From assembly GCA_965221135.1 (NCBI GenBank), contig CBDCRZ010000036.1, forward strand, positions 1-64,000: DNA of 64,000 bases, written 5' to 3'. Positions 1 to 8,597 of the stretch are shown piece after piece. The notes under the pieces were generated by a model. It was not told the origin of the DNA. It did not search any database and was given only the letters and a program-made list of their open reading frames with translations. Source of the stretch: Sansalvadorimonas sp965221135 (GTDB lineage: Bacteria > Pseudomonadota > Gammaproteobacteria > Pseudomonadales > Endozoicomonadaceae). The translations under genes and the position numbers were made by a program. The first letter of the stretch is position 1, and each line of letters starts with the position of its first letter.

Positions 1-1946
1 CAGGCAAAAGGGCGCTCCCCTGTATGGATGCGCAGATGCCTGGTGAGGTGACTGGATTGGGTAAAGCCCTGTTTGCAGCCTTCGACGGGGCAGACAAAAG
101 GGCGCTCCCCTGTGTGGATGCGCTTGTGGGTGGTGAGGTCACCGGATTGGGCAAAGCCCTGTTTGCAGCCTTCGACGGGACAGACAAAAGGGCGCTCCCC
201 TGTGTGGATGCGCTTGTGGATGGTGAGGTGACTGGATCGGGTAAAGCCCTGTTTGCAGCCTTCGACGGGGCAGACCAAAGGACGCTCCCCTGTGTGAGTG
301 CGCTTGTGGGTGGTGAGGGCACTGGATCGGGTAAAGCCCTGTTTGCAGCCTTCGACGGAGCAGACAAAAGGGCGATCCCCTGTGTGAGTGCGCTTGTGGG
401 TGGTGAGGTGATCGGATCGGGTAAAGCCCTGTTTGCAGCCTTCGACGGGGCAGACAAAAGGGCGCTTCCCTGTGTGAATGCGTTTGTGAGTGGTGAGGTG
501 ACTGGATTGGGTAAAGCCCTGGTTACAGCCTTCGACGGGGCAGACAAAAGGGCGCTTCCCTGTGTGAATGCGCTTGTGAGTGGTGAGGTGACTGGATTGG
601 GTAAAGCCCTGGTTACAGCCTTCGACGGGGCAGACAAAAGGGCGCTCCCCTGTGTGAATGCGCTTGTGGGTGGTGAGGTGATCGGATCGGGTAAAGCCCT
701 GTTTGCAGCCTTTGACGGGGCAGACAAAAGGGCGCTCCCCTGTGTGAATGCGCTTGTGAGTGGTGAGGTGACTGGATTGGGCAAAGCACTGTTTGCAGCC
801 TTCGACGGGGCAGACAAAAGGGCGCGCCCCTGTGTGAGTGCGCTTGTGGGCGGTGAGGTGACTGGATTGGGTAAAGCCCTGTTTGCAGCCTTCGACGGGG
901 CAGAAAAAAGGGCGCTTCCCTGTGTGAATGCGCTTGTGCCTGGTGAGGTCACTGGATTGGGTAAAGCCCTGTTTGCAGCCTTTGACGGGGCAGACACAAG
1001 GGCGCGCCCCTGTGTGAGTGCGCTTGTGGACGGTGAGGTGACTGGATTGGGTAAAGCCCTGTTTGCAGCCTTCGACGGGGCAGACAAAAGGGCGCTCCCC
1101 TGTGTGAGTGCGCTTGTGCCTGGTGAGGTGACCGGATTGGGTAAAGCCCTGTTTGCAGCCTTCGACGGGGCAGACAAAAGGGCGCTCCCCTGTGTGAGTG
1201 CGCTTGTGAGTGGTGAGGTCACTGGATCGGGCAAAGCCTTTTTTACAGCCTTCGAAGGGGCAGACAAAAGGGCGCTCCCCTGTGTGAATGCGCTTTTTTC
1301 CTGGACGGACTCTGAGAGTGTGCGTATCCGGAGTGTCTGCAGGAAGAAGTTCAGTGTCAGATTGAACCTCAATGCTGTCCCAGGGGAAGTTATCCTCCCA
1401 GAATGTCCAGTCTCCGGAATTCTCTGAGTGTGAAGGGCTTGTCTGAAGCTCATGGCTGTCGTCACTTGTCCAGCTATTCTGAGGTGTTAGTTCAGGAAAA
1501 AGCCGTTCGGTACTGGAGTGAAGTGAGCAATGAATGTCAGGGATATACATTTCACCGCCCTCTTCAGAAAATATATTGCAAACTCCCGATTTATCCTCAA
1601 TACGGGTCAAGGCATTCCCTTCAATCACAAGAGGGAATGCCTGCTTTGCGTGTGTGAGTGTGAGTTGTGTGTTTTGTTCCTTTCCCTGGCAATGCACAAT
1701 GTGTTGATCGCCAGCCTTCACCACAGAACAGGATGTTGTTCCATGGGGGTGGATTTGCGTGCCCTTTGTACTCGGAATGGCGACCCTTCCCGTCGAGTCG
1801 ATATGAATTTGCACCGGGTAAACCGGTTGATTAGATTTAAGCGCAGGTATATGGATAAGCTTGTTGTTGCCGGAAAAGGTATTGGGAGAAATCAGACTGA
1901 TGACAATAGAGGTCGTCAAGATACAAATGCATGACTTAAAGAGCAT
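1..1946 (-). CDS. Exported C2H2 zinc-finger array protein A (3' end beyond window)
   Basis: The start is the ATG at 1946, read leftwards. The N-terminal domain is the same as in the intact copies: signal peptide MLFKSCICILTTSIVISLIS, then a conserved domain of about 200 residues. At least 14 C2H2 fingers follow and run off the window. From the N-terminus the first helices (positions -1,2,3,6) read RSDT, QGHR, QSHV, QSDR, QSHA, QSHT, RDHT. Finger 7 carries the helix RSDHLTT. The distance from ATG to first finger differs from gene B by exactly 3 bp, so the frame is intact. The start was chosen because similarity between copies begins there and a GGTGA ribosome binding site precedes it. The predicted role is sequence-specific DNA binding after export, which is inference. 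Confidence 0.85.
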   Translation of the reverse strand, partial: MLFKSCICILTTSIVISLISPNTFSGNNKLIHIPALKSNQPVYPVQIHIDSTGRVAIPSTKGTQIHPHGTTSCSVVKAGDQHIVHCQGKEQNTQLTLTHAKQAFPLVIEGNALTRIEDKSGVCNIFSEEGGEMYIPDIHCSLHSSTERLFPELTPQNSWTSDDSHELQTSPSHSENSGDWTFWEDNFPWDSIEVQSDTELLPADTPDTHTLRVRPGKKRIHTGERPFVCPFEGCKKGFARSSDLTTHKRTHTGERPFVCPVEGCKQGFTQSGHLTRHKRTHTGERPFVCPVEGCKQGFTQSSHLTVHKRTHTGARPCVCPVKGCKQGFTQSSDLTRHKRIHTGKRPFFCPVEGCKQGFTQSSHLTAHKRTHTGARPFVCPVEGCKQCFAQSSHLTTHKRIHTGERPFVCPVKGCKQGFTRSDHLTTHKRIHTGERPFVCPVEGCNQGFTQSSHLTTHKRIHTGKRPFVCPVEGCNQGFTQSSHLTTHKRIHTGKRPFVCPVEGCKQGFTRSDHLTTHKRTHTGDRPFVCSVEGCKQGFTRSSALTTHKRTHTGERPLVCPVEGCKQGFTRSSHLTIHKRIHTGERPFVCPVEGCKQGFAQSGDLTTHKRIHTGERPFVCPVEGCKQGFTQSSHLTRHLRIHTGERPFA

Positions 1947-2582
1947 AGAGTCACCCCCCCAAAAAAAGAAGGTGAAGAGGATAGACTCAAACGTGATAAC
2001 GGCGAGGAACATCCCCACGATAGAAACCCGGTCTTTACGGGGGGCCTGCAGGGTTCAATAATCAGCGGGTACGGAGCATGGCAAAAGCGCTGGTGACAGA
2101 CTCACACCGGGGTTGACTTTTTAAGGCCGCAATAGCAGATAGTTAGCGGGTCAACCAAAGCTCTGTCCATTCCTTGGAAATAGTCAACCTGGTTGACTTT
2201 TTTGGTTGACTCTTAGGTTGACCATTTTCGGCATCGTCCACCGCCAGTGAATGCCAGAACAGACGCGAAACTTTCAGCTCTTTGGCCCAGCGCCCCATAT
2301 GGCGACCCATTGTTATGCTGGTGTTTACGGCGCTGATTATGTGTCGATGGATGGGCTGGGCTTCCCCGGACTTAAGTGAAACACTGGCGTTGAAGTTGCT
2401 CGGTATCGTCCAGCTGGGGATGGGTGGCTACATTGCCAGCCGAGGGGTGGAGAAGGTGATGAAGAACATTCATCGCTGAATCATTCCCCACCAGATGGGT
2501 TATCAATAGAAACAAATTTGTAGATGTAGATATTGATAACCCTATTGTCACCCCATACAGTCCGTGCGCTATCAGGGTATGG
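1947..2582. repeat. Inter-gene module A/B
   Basis: This is the 5' region of gene A plus phage debris. A T7/G7 tract (minus strand) lies at the ribosome binding site. GTTGAC boxes follow, then a minus-strand 3' remnant of gene X ending at the TAA at 2143-2145, and a plus-strand holin-like remnant at about 2282-2479. Last comes the inverted repeat GGGTTATCAATA (2497-2508) / TATTGATAACCC (2531-2542), 40 bp beyond the ancestral stop of gene B. Confidence 0.7.
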
Positions 2583-3120
2583 TCACTCAAGAGAAGGATG
2601 GGATTTTGTGTTGTCCCCTGAGTGGATGCGCTGGTGCCTGGTGAGGGCACCGGATTGGGTAAAGCTCTGTTTGCAGCCTTCGACGGGGCAGACAAAAGGG
2701 CGCTCCCCTGTGTGGATGCGCTTGTGATTGGTGAGGTCACTGGATTGGGCAAAGCCCTTTTTGCAGCCTTCGACGGGGCAGACAAAAGGGCGCTCCCCTG
2801 TGTGAATGCGCTTGTGGGTGGTGAGGTTACTGGAATGGGTAAAGCCCTGTTTGCAGCCTTCGACGGGGCAGACAAAAGGGCGCTCCCCTGTGTGAATGCG
2901 CTGGTGCCTGGTGAGGTCATTGGATTGGGTAAAGCCTTTTTTACAGCCTTCGACGGGGCAGACAAAAGAGCGGTCCCCTGTGTGAATGCGCTTGTGAGTG
3001 GTGAGGTGACTGGATTGGGTAAAGCCTTTTTTACAGCTTTCGACGGGGCAGACAAAAGGGCGCTCCCCTGTGTGGATGCGCTTGTGATTGGTGAGGTCAC
3101 TGGATTGGGCAAAGCCCTGT
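2583..3120 (-). pseudogene. Out-of-frame 3' end of zinc-finger gene B (six fingers and tail)
   Basis: These six fingers belong to gene B but are cut off by a one-base insertion near 3119-3121 (an extra g in the ccctgtttgcagcc core). Their helices (-1,2,3,6) are QSDN, QSHT, QNDR, HSNT, QSDN and QGAR, followed by the family's usual C-terminal tail ending SHPSLE and a TGA at 2583-2585. The segment has no start of its own. It would be translated only if the insertion is a sequencing error or is bypassed. Confidence 0.75.
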
Positions 3121-5268
3121 GTTGCAGCCTTCGACGGGGCAGACAAAAGGGAACTCCCCTGTGTGAATGCGCTTGTGCCTGGTGAGGGCACTGGATTGGG
3201 CAAAGCCCTTTTTACAGCCTTCGACGGGGCAGACAAAAGGGCGCTCCCCTGTGTGAATGCGCTGGTGCCTGGTGAGGTCATTGGATTGGGTAAAGCCCTG
3301 TTTGCAGCCTTCGACGGGGCAGACAAAAGAGCGGTCCCCTGTGTGAATGCGCTTGTGAGTGGTGAGGTGACTGGATTGGGTAAAGCCTTTTTTACAGCTT
3401 TCGACGGGGCAGACAAAAGGGCGCTCCCCTGTGTGAATGCGCTTGTGATTGGTGAGGTCACTGGATTGGGCAAAGCCCTGTTTGCAGCCTTCGACGGGGC
3501 AGACAAAAGGGAACTCCCCTGTGTGAATGCGCTTGTGCCTGGTGAGGGCACTGGATTGGGCAAAGCCTTTTTTACAGCCTTCGACGGGGCAGACAAAAGG
3601 GCGCTCCCCTGTGTGAATGCGCTGGTGCCTGGTGAGGTCATTGGATTGGGTAAAGCCCTGGTTACAGCCTTCGACGGGGCAGACAAAAGGGCGCTCCCCT
3701 GTGTGAATGCGCTTGTGAGTGGTGAGGTGACTGGAGAGGGTGAAGCCTTTTTTACAGCCTTCGACGGGGCAGACAAAAGGGCGCTCCCCTGTGTGAATGC
3801 GCTGGTGCCTGGTGAGGTCACTGGATTGGGTAAAGCCCTGTTTGCAGCCTTCGACGGGGCAGACAAAAGGGCGCTCCCCTGTGTGAATGCGCTTGTGGGT
3901 GGTGAGGTCACCGGATTGGGTAAAGCCTTTTTTACAGCCTTCGACGGGGCAGACAAAAGGGCGCTCCCCTGTGTGAATGCGCTTGTGGATGGTGAGGGCA
4001 CCGGATTGGGTAAAGCCCTGTTTGCAGCCTTCGACGGGGCAGACAAAAGGGCGCTCCCCTGTGTGAGTGCGCTTGTGGGTGGTGAGGTTACTGGATTTGG
4101 TAAAGCCCTGTTTGCAGCCTTCGACGGGGCAGACAAAAGGGCGCTCCCCTGTGTGAATGCGCTTGTGAGTGGTGAGGTCACTGGATCGGGCAAAGCCCTG
4201 TTTGCAGCCTTCGATGGGGCAGACAAAAGGGCGCTCCCCTGTGTGAGTGCGCTTGTGGATGGTGAGGTGACAGGATTGGGTAAAGCCCTGTTTGCAGCCT
4301 TCGACGGGGCAGACAAAAGGGCGCTCCCCTGTGTGAGTGCGCTTGTGGGTGGTGAGGGCACCGGATTGGGTAAAGCCCTGTTTGCAGCCTTCGACGGGGC
4401 AGACAAAAGGGCGCTCCCCTGTGTGAGTGCGCTTGTGCCTGGTGAGGTGACCGGATTGGGTAAAGCCCTGTTTGCAGCCTTCGACGGGGCAGACAAAAGG
4501 GCGCTCCCCTGTGTGAGTGCGCTTGTGAGTGGTGAGGTCACTGGATCGGGCAAAGCCTTTTTTACAGCCTTCGAAGGGGCAGACAAAAGGGCGCTCCCCT
4601 GTGTGAATGCGCTTTTTTCCTGGACGGACTCTGAGAGTGTGCGTATCCGGAGTGTCTGCAGGAAGAAGTTCAGTGTCAGATTGAACCTCAATGCTGTCCC
4701 AGGGGAAGTTATCCTTCCAGAATGTCCAGTCTCCGGAATTCTCTGAGTGTGAAGGGCTTGTCTGAAGCTCATGGCTGTCGTCACTTGTCCAGCTATTCAG
4801 AGGTGTTAGTTCAGGAAAAAGCCGTTCGGTACTGGAGTGAAGTGAGCAATGAATGTCAGGGATATACATTTCACCGCCCGCTTCAGAAAATATATTGCAA
4901 ACTCCCGATTTATCCTCAATACGGGTCAAGGCATTCCCTTCAATCACAAGAGGGAATGCCTGCTTTTGTGCGTGTGTGAGTGTGAGTTGTGTGTTTTGTT
5001 CCTTTCCCTGGCAATGCACAATGTGTTGATCGCCAGCCTTCACCACAGAACAGGATGTTGTTCCATGGGGGTGTATTTGCGTGCCCTTTGTACCCGGAAT
5101 GGCGACCCTTCCCGTCGAGTCGATATGAATTTGCACCGGGTAAACCGGTTGATTAGATTTAAGCGCAGGTATATGGAGAAGCTTGTTGTTGCCGGAAAAG
5201 GTATTGGGAGAAATCAGACTGATGACAATAGAGGTCGTCAAGATACAAATGCATGACTTAAAGAGCAT
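3097..5268 (-). CDS. Exported C2H2 zinc-finger array protein B (frameshift-shortened)
   Basis: The 723-residue product starts at the ATG at 5268: signal peptide, four-Cys domain, acidic/aromatic stretch, basic RVRPGKKR, then 16 complete C-X4-C-X12-H-X3-H fingers joined by HTGERP linkers. Helix codes (-1,2,3,6) are RSDT, QGHR, QGAT, QCHI, RSDT, KSNT, QGAI, QGDT, QSDR, LSHT, QNDR, QSAR, QSDN, QSHT, QNDR, QSAR. Fingers 11-14 repeat as 15-18 (QNDR, QSAR, QSDN, QSHT), a recent 360 bp duplication. A +1 insertion in finger 17 ends the frame at 3097, and six further fingers lie out of frame downstream. One extra codon relative to the other copies is seen near residue 100. The finger order matches gene C apart from a block of four fingers. 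Confidence 0.88.
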   Translation of the reverse strand: MLFKSCICILTTSIVISLISPNTFSGNNKLLHIPALKSNQPVYPVQIHIDSTGRVAIPGTKGTQIHPHGTTSCSVVKAGDQHIVHCQGKEQNTQLTLTHAQKQAFPLVIEGNALTRIEDKSGVCNIFSEAGGEMYIPDIHCSLHSSTERLFPELTPLNSWTSDDSHELQTSPSHSENSGDWTFWKDNFPWDSIEVQSDTELLPADTPDTHTLRVRPGKKRIHTGERPFVCPFEGCKKGFARSSDLTTHKRTHTGERPFVCPVEGCKQGFTQSGHLTRHKRTHTGERPFVCPVEGCKQGFTQSGALTTHKRTHTGERPFVCPVEGCKQGFTQSCHLTIHKRTHTGERPFVCPIEGCKQGFARSSDLTTHKRIHTGERPFVCPVEGCKQGFTKSSNLTTHKRTHTGERPFVCPVEGCKQGFTQSGALTIHKRIHTGERPFVCPVEGCKKGFTQSGDLTTHKRIHTGERPFVCPVEGCKQGFTQSSDLTRHQRIHTGERPFVCPVEGCKKGFTLSSHLTTHKRIHTGERPFVCPVEGCNQGFTQSNDLTRHQRIHTGERPFVCPVEGCKKGFAQSSALTRHKRIHTGEFPFVCPVEGCKQGFAQSSDLTNHKRIHTGERPFVCPVESCKKGFTQSSHLTTHKRIHTGDRSFVCPVEGCKQGFTQSNDLTRHQRIHTGERPFVCPVEGCKKGFAQSSALTRHKRIHTGEFPFVCPVEGCNTGLCPIQ

Positions 5269-5905
5269 AGAGTCACCCCCCCCAAAAAAAGAAGGTGAAG
5301 AGGATAGACTCAAACGTGATAACGGCGAGGAACATCCCCACGATAGAAACCCGGTCTTTACGGGGGGCCTGCAGGGTTCAATAATCAGCGGGTACGGAGC
5401 ACCGCAAAAGCGCTGGCGACAGACTCACACCGGGGTTGACTTTTTAAGGCCGCAATAGCAGATAGTTAGCGGGTCAACCAAAGCTCTGTCCATTCCTTGG
5501 AAATAGTCAACCTGGTTGACTTTTTTGGTTGACTCTCAGGTTGACCATTTTCGGTATCGTCCTCCGCCAGTGAATGCCAGAACAGACGCGAAACTTTCAG
5601 CTCTTTGGCCCAGCGCCCCATATGGCGACCCATTGTTATGCTGGTGTTTACGGCGCTGATTATGTGTCGATGGATGGGCTGGGTTTCCCCGGACTTAAGT
5701 GAAACACTGGCGTTGAAGTTGCTCGGTATCGTTCAGCTGGGGATGGGTAGCTACATTGCCAGCCGAGGGGGGGAGAAGGTGATGAAGAACATTCATCGCT
5801 GAATCATTCCCCACCAGATGGGTTATCAATAGAAACAAATTTGTAGATGTAGATATTGATAACCCTATTGTCACCCCATACAGTCCGTGCGCTATCAGGG
5901 TATGG
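5269..5905. repeat. Inter-gene module B/C
   Basis: The 5' region of gene B carries a G8/T7 tract upstream of its ATG, one G longer than in A. GTTGAC boxes, the gene X 3' remnant (minus) and the holin-like remnant (plus, about 5605-5802) follow. The inverted repeat is GGGTTATCAATA at 5820-5831 and TATTGATAACCC at 5854-5865, just past the stop of gene C. Confidence 0.7.
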
Positions 5906-8323
5906 TCACTCAAGAGAAGGGTGGGATTTTGTGTTGTCCCCTGAGTGGATGCGCTGGTGCCTGGTGAGGGCACCGGATTGGGTAAAGCTCTGTTTGCAGC
6001 CTTCGACGGGGCAGACAAAAGGGCGCTCCCCTGTGTGAATGCGCTTGTGATTGGTGAGGTCACTGGATTGGGCAAAGCCCTGTTTGCAGCCTTCGACGGG
6101 GCAGACAAAAGGGAACTCCCCTGTGTGAATGCGCTTGTGCCTGGTGAGGGCACTGGATTGGGCAAAGCCTTTTTTACAGCCTTCGACGGGGCAGACAAAA
6201 GGGCGCTCCCCTGTGTGAATGCGCTTGTGCCTGGTGAGGTCATTGGATTGGGTAAAGCCCTGGTTACAGCCTTCGACGGGGCAGACAAAAGGGCGCTCCC
6301 CTGTGTGAATGCGCTTGTGAGTGGTGAGGTGACTGGAGAGGGTGAAGCCTTTTTTACAGCCTTCGACGGGGCAGACAAAAGGGCGCTCCCCTGTGTGAAT
6401 GCGCTGGTGCCTGGTGAGGTCACTGGATTGGGTAAAGCCCTGTTTGCAGCCTTCGACGGGGCAGACAAAAGGGCGCTCCCCTGTGTGAATGCGCTGCTTG
6501 TGGGTGGTGAGGTCACCGGATTGGGTAAAGCCTTTTTTACAGCCTTCGACGGGGCAGACAAAAGGGCGCTCCCCTGTGTGAATGCGCTTGTGGGTGGTGA
6601 GGGCACCGGATTGGGTAAAGCCCTGTTTGCAGCCTTCGACGGGGCAGACAAAAGGGCGCTCCCCTGTGTGAGTGCGCTTGTGGGTGGTGAGGTTACTGGA
6701 TTTGGTAAAGCCCTGTTTGCAGCCTTCGACGGGGCAGACAAAAGGGCGCTCCCCTGTGTGAGCGCGCAGATGATGCCTGGTGAGGTTACTGGATTGGGTA
6801 AAGCCCTGTTTGCAGCCTTCGACGGGGCAGACAAAAGGGCGCTCCCCTGTGTGAATGCGCTTGTGCCTGGTGAGGTGACTGGAGTGGGTAAAGCTTTTTT
6901 TACAGCCTTCGACGGGGCAGACAAAAGGGCGCTCCCCTGTGTGAATGCGCTTGTGCCTGGTGAGGGCACCGGATACGGTAAAGCTCTGTTTGCAGCCTTC
7001 GACGGGGCAGACAAAAGGGCGCTTCCCTGTGTGAATGCGCTTGTGGATGGTGAGGTGACTGGATCGGGTAAAGCCCTGTTTGCAGCCTTCGACGGGGCAG
7101 ACAAAAGGGCGCTCCCCTGTGTGAATGCGCTTGTGAGTGGTGAGGTCACTGGATCGGGCAAAGCCCTGTTTGCAGCCTTCGATGGGGCAGACAAAAGGGC
7201 GCTCCCCTGTGTGAGTGCGCTTGTGGATGGTGAGGTGACAGGATTGGGTAAAGCCCTGTTTGCAGCCTTCGACGGGGCAGACAAAAGGGCGCTCCCCTGT
7301 GTGAGTGCGCTTGTGGGTGGTGAGGGCACCGGATTGGGTAAAGCCCTGTTTGCAGCCTTCGACGGGGCAGACAAAAGGGCGCTCCCCTGTGTGAGTGCGC
7401 TTGTGCCTGGTGAGGTGACCGGATTGGGTAAAGCCCTGTTTGCAGCCTTCGACGGGGCAGACAAAAGGGCGCTCCCCTGTGTGAGTGCGCTTGTGAGTGG
7501 TGAGGTCACTGGATCGGGCAAAGCCTTTTTTACAGCCTTCGAAGGGGCAGACAAAAGGGCGCTCCCCTGTGTGAATGCGCTTGTGGGTGGTGAGGGTACT
7601 GGATCGGGCAAAGCCCTGTTTGCAGCCTTCGACGGGGCAGACAAAAGGGCGCTCCCCTGTGTGAATGCGCTTTTTTCCTGGACGGACTCTGAGAGTGTGC
7701 GTATCCGGAGTGTCTGCAGGAAGAAGTTCAGTGTCAGATTGAACCTCAATGCTGTCCCAGGGGAAGTTATCCTCCCAGAATGTCCAGTCTTCGGAATTCT
7801 CTGAGTGTGAAGGGCTTGTCTGAAGCTCATGGCTGTCGTCACTTGTCCAGCTATTCAGAGGTGTTAGTTCAGGAAAAAGCCGTTCGGTACTGGAGTGAAG
7901 TGAGCAATGAATGTCAGGGATATACATTTCACCGCCCTCTTCAGAAAATATATTGCAAACTCCCGATTTATCCTCAATACGGGTCAAGGCATTCCCTTCA
8001 ATCACAAGAGGGAATGCCTGCTTTGCGTGTGTGAGTGTGAGTTGTGTGTTTTGTTCCTTTCCCTGGCAATGCACAATGTGTTGATCGCCAGCCTTCACCA
8101 CAGAACAGGATGTTGTTCCATGGGGGTGGATTTGCGTGCCCTTTGTACCCGGAATGGCGACCCTTCCCGTCGAGTCGATATGAATTTGCACCGGGTAAAC
8201 CGGTGGATTAGATTTAAGCGCAGGTATATGGATAAGCTTGTTGTTGCCGGAAAAGGTATTGGGAGAAATCAGACTGATGACAATAGAGGTCGTCAAGATA
8301 CAAATGCATGACTTAAAGAGCAT
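5906..8323 (-). CDS. Exported C2H2 zinc-finger array protein C (intact, 19 fingers)
   Basis: This is the best reference copy, 805 residues. Residues 1-26 look like a Sec signal peptide (K4, hydrophobic 5-20, possible cleavage after residue 25 or 26). Residues 27-156 form a conserved domain with Cys73, 86, 123 and 140. Residues 157-207 are rich in D, E, S, W and F, and 212-219 are basic (RVRPGKKR). Nineteen fingers run from residue 221, with helices RSTT, RSDT, QGHR, QGAT, QCHI, RSDT, RSHI, VGAR, HSHR, QSNR, KSNT, QGAT, QGDT, QSDR, LSHT, QNDR, QSAR, QSDN, QGAR. Fingers 10 and 13 have one extra residue near the second His. The tail ends SHPSLE. The gene lies directly downstream of phage genes X, DUF3489 and a small ORF on the same strand. 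DNA binding is a family inference; the target is unknown. Confidence 0.92.
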   Translation of the reverse strand: MLFKSCICILTTSIVISLISPNTFSGNNKLIHIPALKSNPPVYPVQIHIDSTGRVAIPGTKGTQIHPHGTTSCSVVKAGDQHIVHCQGKEQNTQLTLTHAKQAFPLVIEGNALTRIEDKSGVCNIFSEEGGEMYIPDIHCSLHSSTERLFPELTPLNSWTSDDSHELQTSPSHSENSEDWTFWEDNFPWDSIEVQSDTELLPADTPDTHTLRVRPGKKRIHTGERPFVCPVEGCKQGFARSSTLTTHKRIHTGERPFVCPFEGCKKGFARSSDLTTHKRTHTGERPFVCPVEGCKQGFTQSGHLTRHKRTHTGERPFVCPVEGCKQGFTQSGALTTHKRTHTGERPFVCPVEGCKQGFTQSCHLTIHKRTHTGERPFVCPIEGCKQGFARSSDLTTHKRIHTGERPFVCPVEGCKQGFTRSSHLTIHKRIHTGKRPFVCPVEGCKQSFTVSGALTRHKRIHTGERPFVCPVEGCKKSFTHSSHLTRHKRIHTGERPFVCPVEGCKQGFTQSSNLTRHHLRAHTGERPFVCPVEGCKQGFTKSSNLTTHKRTHTGERPFVCPVEGCKQGFTQSGALTTHKRIHTGERPFVCPVEGCKKGFTQSGDLTTHKQRIHTGERPFVCPVEGCKQGFTQSSDLTRHQRIHTGERPFVCPVEGCKKGFTLSSHLTTHKRIHTGERPFVCPVEGCNQGFTQSNDLTRHKRIHTGERPFVCPVEGCKKGFAQSSALTRHKRIHTGEFPFVCPVEGCKQGFAQSSDLTNHKRIHTGERPFVCPVEGCKQSFTQSGALTRHQRIHSGDNTKSHPSLE

Positions 8324-8341
8324 AGAGTCACCCCCAAAAAA
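8324..8341 (-). promoter_or_regulatory. Ribosome binding site fused to a T/G homopolymer tract (gene C)
   Basis: Read on the minus strand, T6 (8341-8336) and G5 (8335-8331) run into GGTGA, then CTCT and the ATG at 8323. GGTGA matches part of the Shine-Dalgarno consensus. Tract lengths differ between copies (G4 to G8, T5 to T8), so the frame upstream of the ATG is not conserved. This supports the MLFK start over longer upstream starts. Confidence 0.6.
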
Positions 8342-8484
8342 GGAGGTGAAGAGGATAGACTCAAACGTGATAACGGCGAGGAACATCCCCACGATAGAAA
8401 CCCGGTCTTTACGGGGGGCCTGCAGGGTTCAATAATCAGCGGGTACGGAGCACCGCAAAAGCGCTGGCGACAGACTCACACCGG

Positions 8485-8597
8485 GGTTGACTTTTTAAGG
8501 CCGCAATAGCAAATAGTTAGCGGGTCAACCAAAGCTCTGTCCATTCCTTGGAAATAGTCAACCTGGTTGACTTTTTTGGTTGACTCTCAGGTTGACC
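8485..8597. promoter_or_regulatory. Cluster of six GTTGAC/GTCAAC boxes upstream of gene C
   Basis: GTTGAC or its complement occurs at 8486-8491, 8524-8529, 8557-8562, 8566-8571, 8579-8584 and 8591-8596. The third and fourth form the palindrome GTCAACCTGGTTGAC (8557-8571). The boxes straddle the 3' end of gene X, where they encode its basic tail, and lie about 160-275 bp upstream of the zinc-finger start. The cluster is kept upstream of every zinc-finger gene even where X is only a remnant. A regulator binding site is possible; several boxes also resemble -35 elements (TTGACT). No matching -10 was identified. Confidence 0.4.

Noticed and set aside
2282..2479. Functional small holin in every module
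   Set aside because: Only a C-terminal-like portion remains, it opens at a TTG without a ribosome binding site, and several modules carry frame-breaking deletions (before D and E, G/H, H/I, K/L).
8324..8392. Upstream start for zinc-finger genes (MGMFLAVITFESILF or MSLSSSPSFF extensions)
   Set aside because: The extension passes through the variable T/G tract, so its frame differs among copies, while everything from MLFK on is conserved and gene H starts at the matching MFFK.
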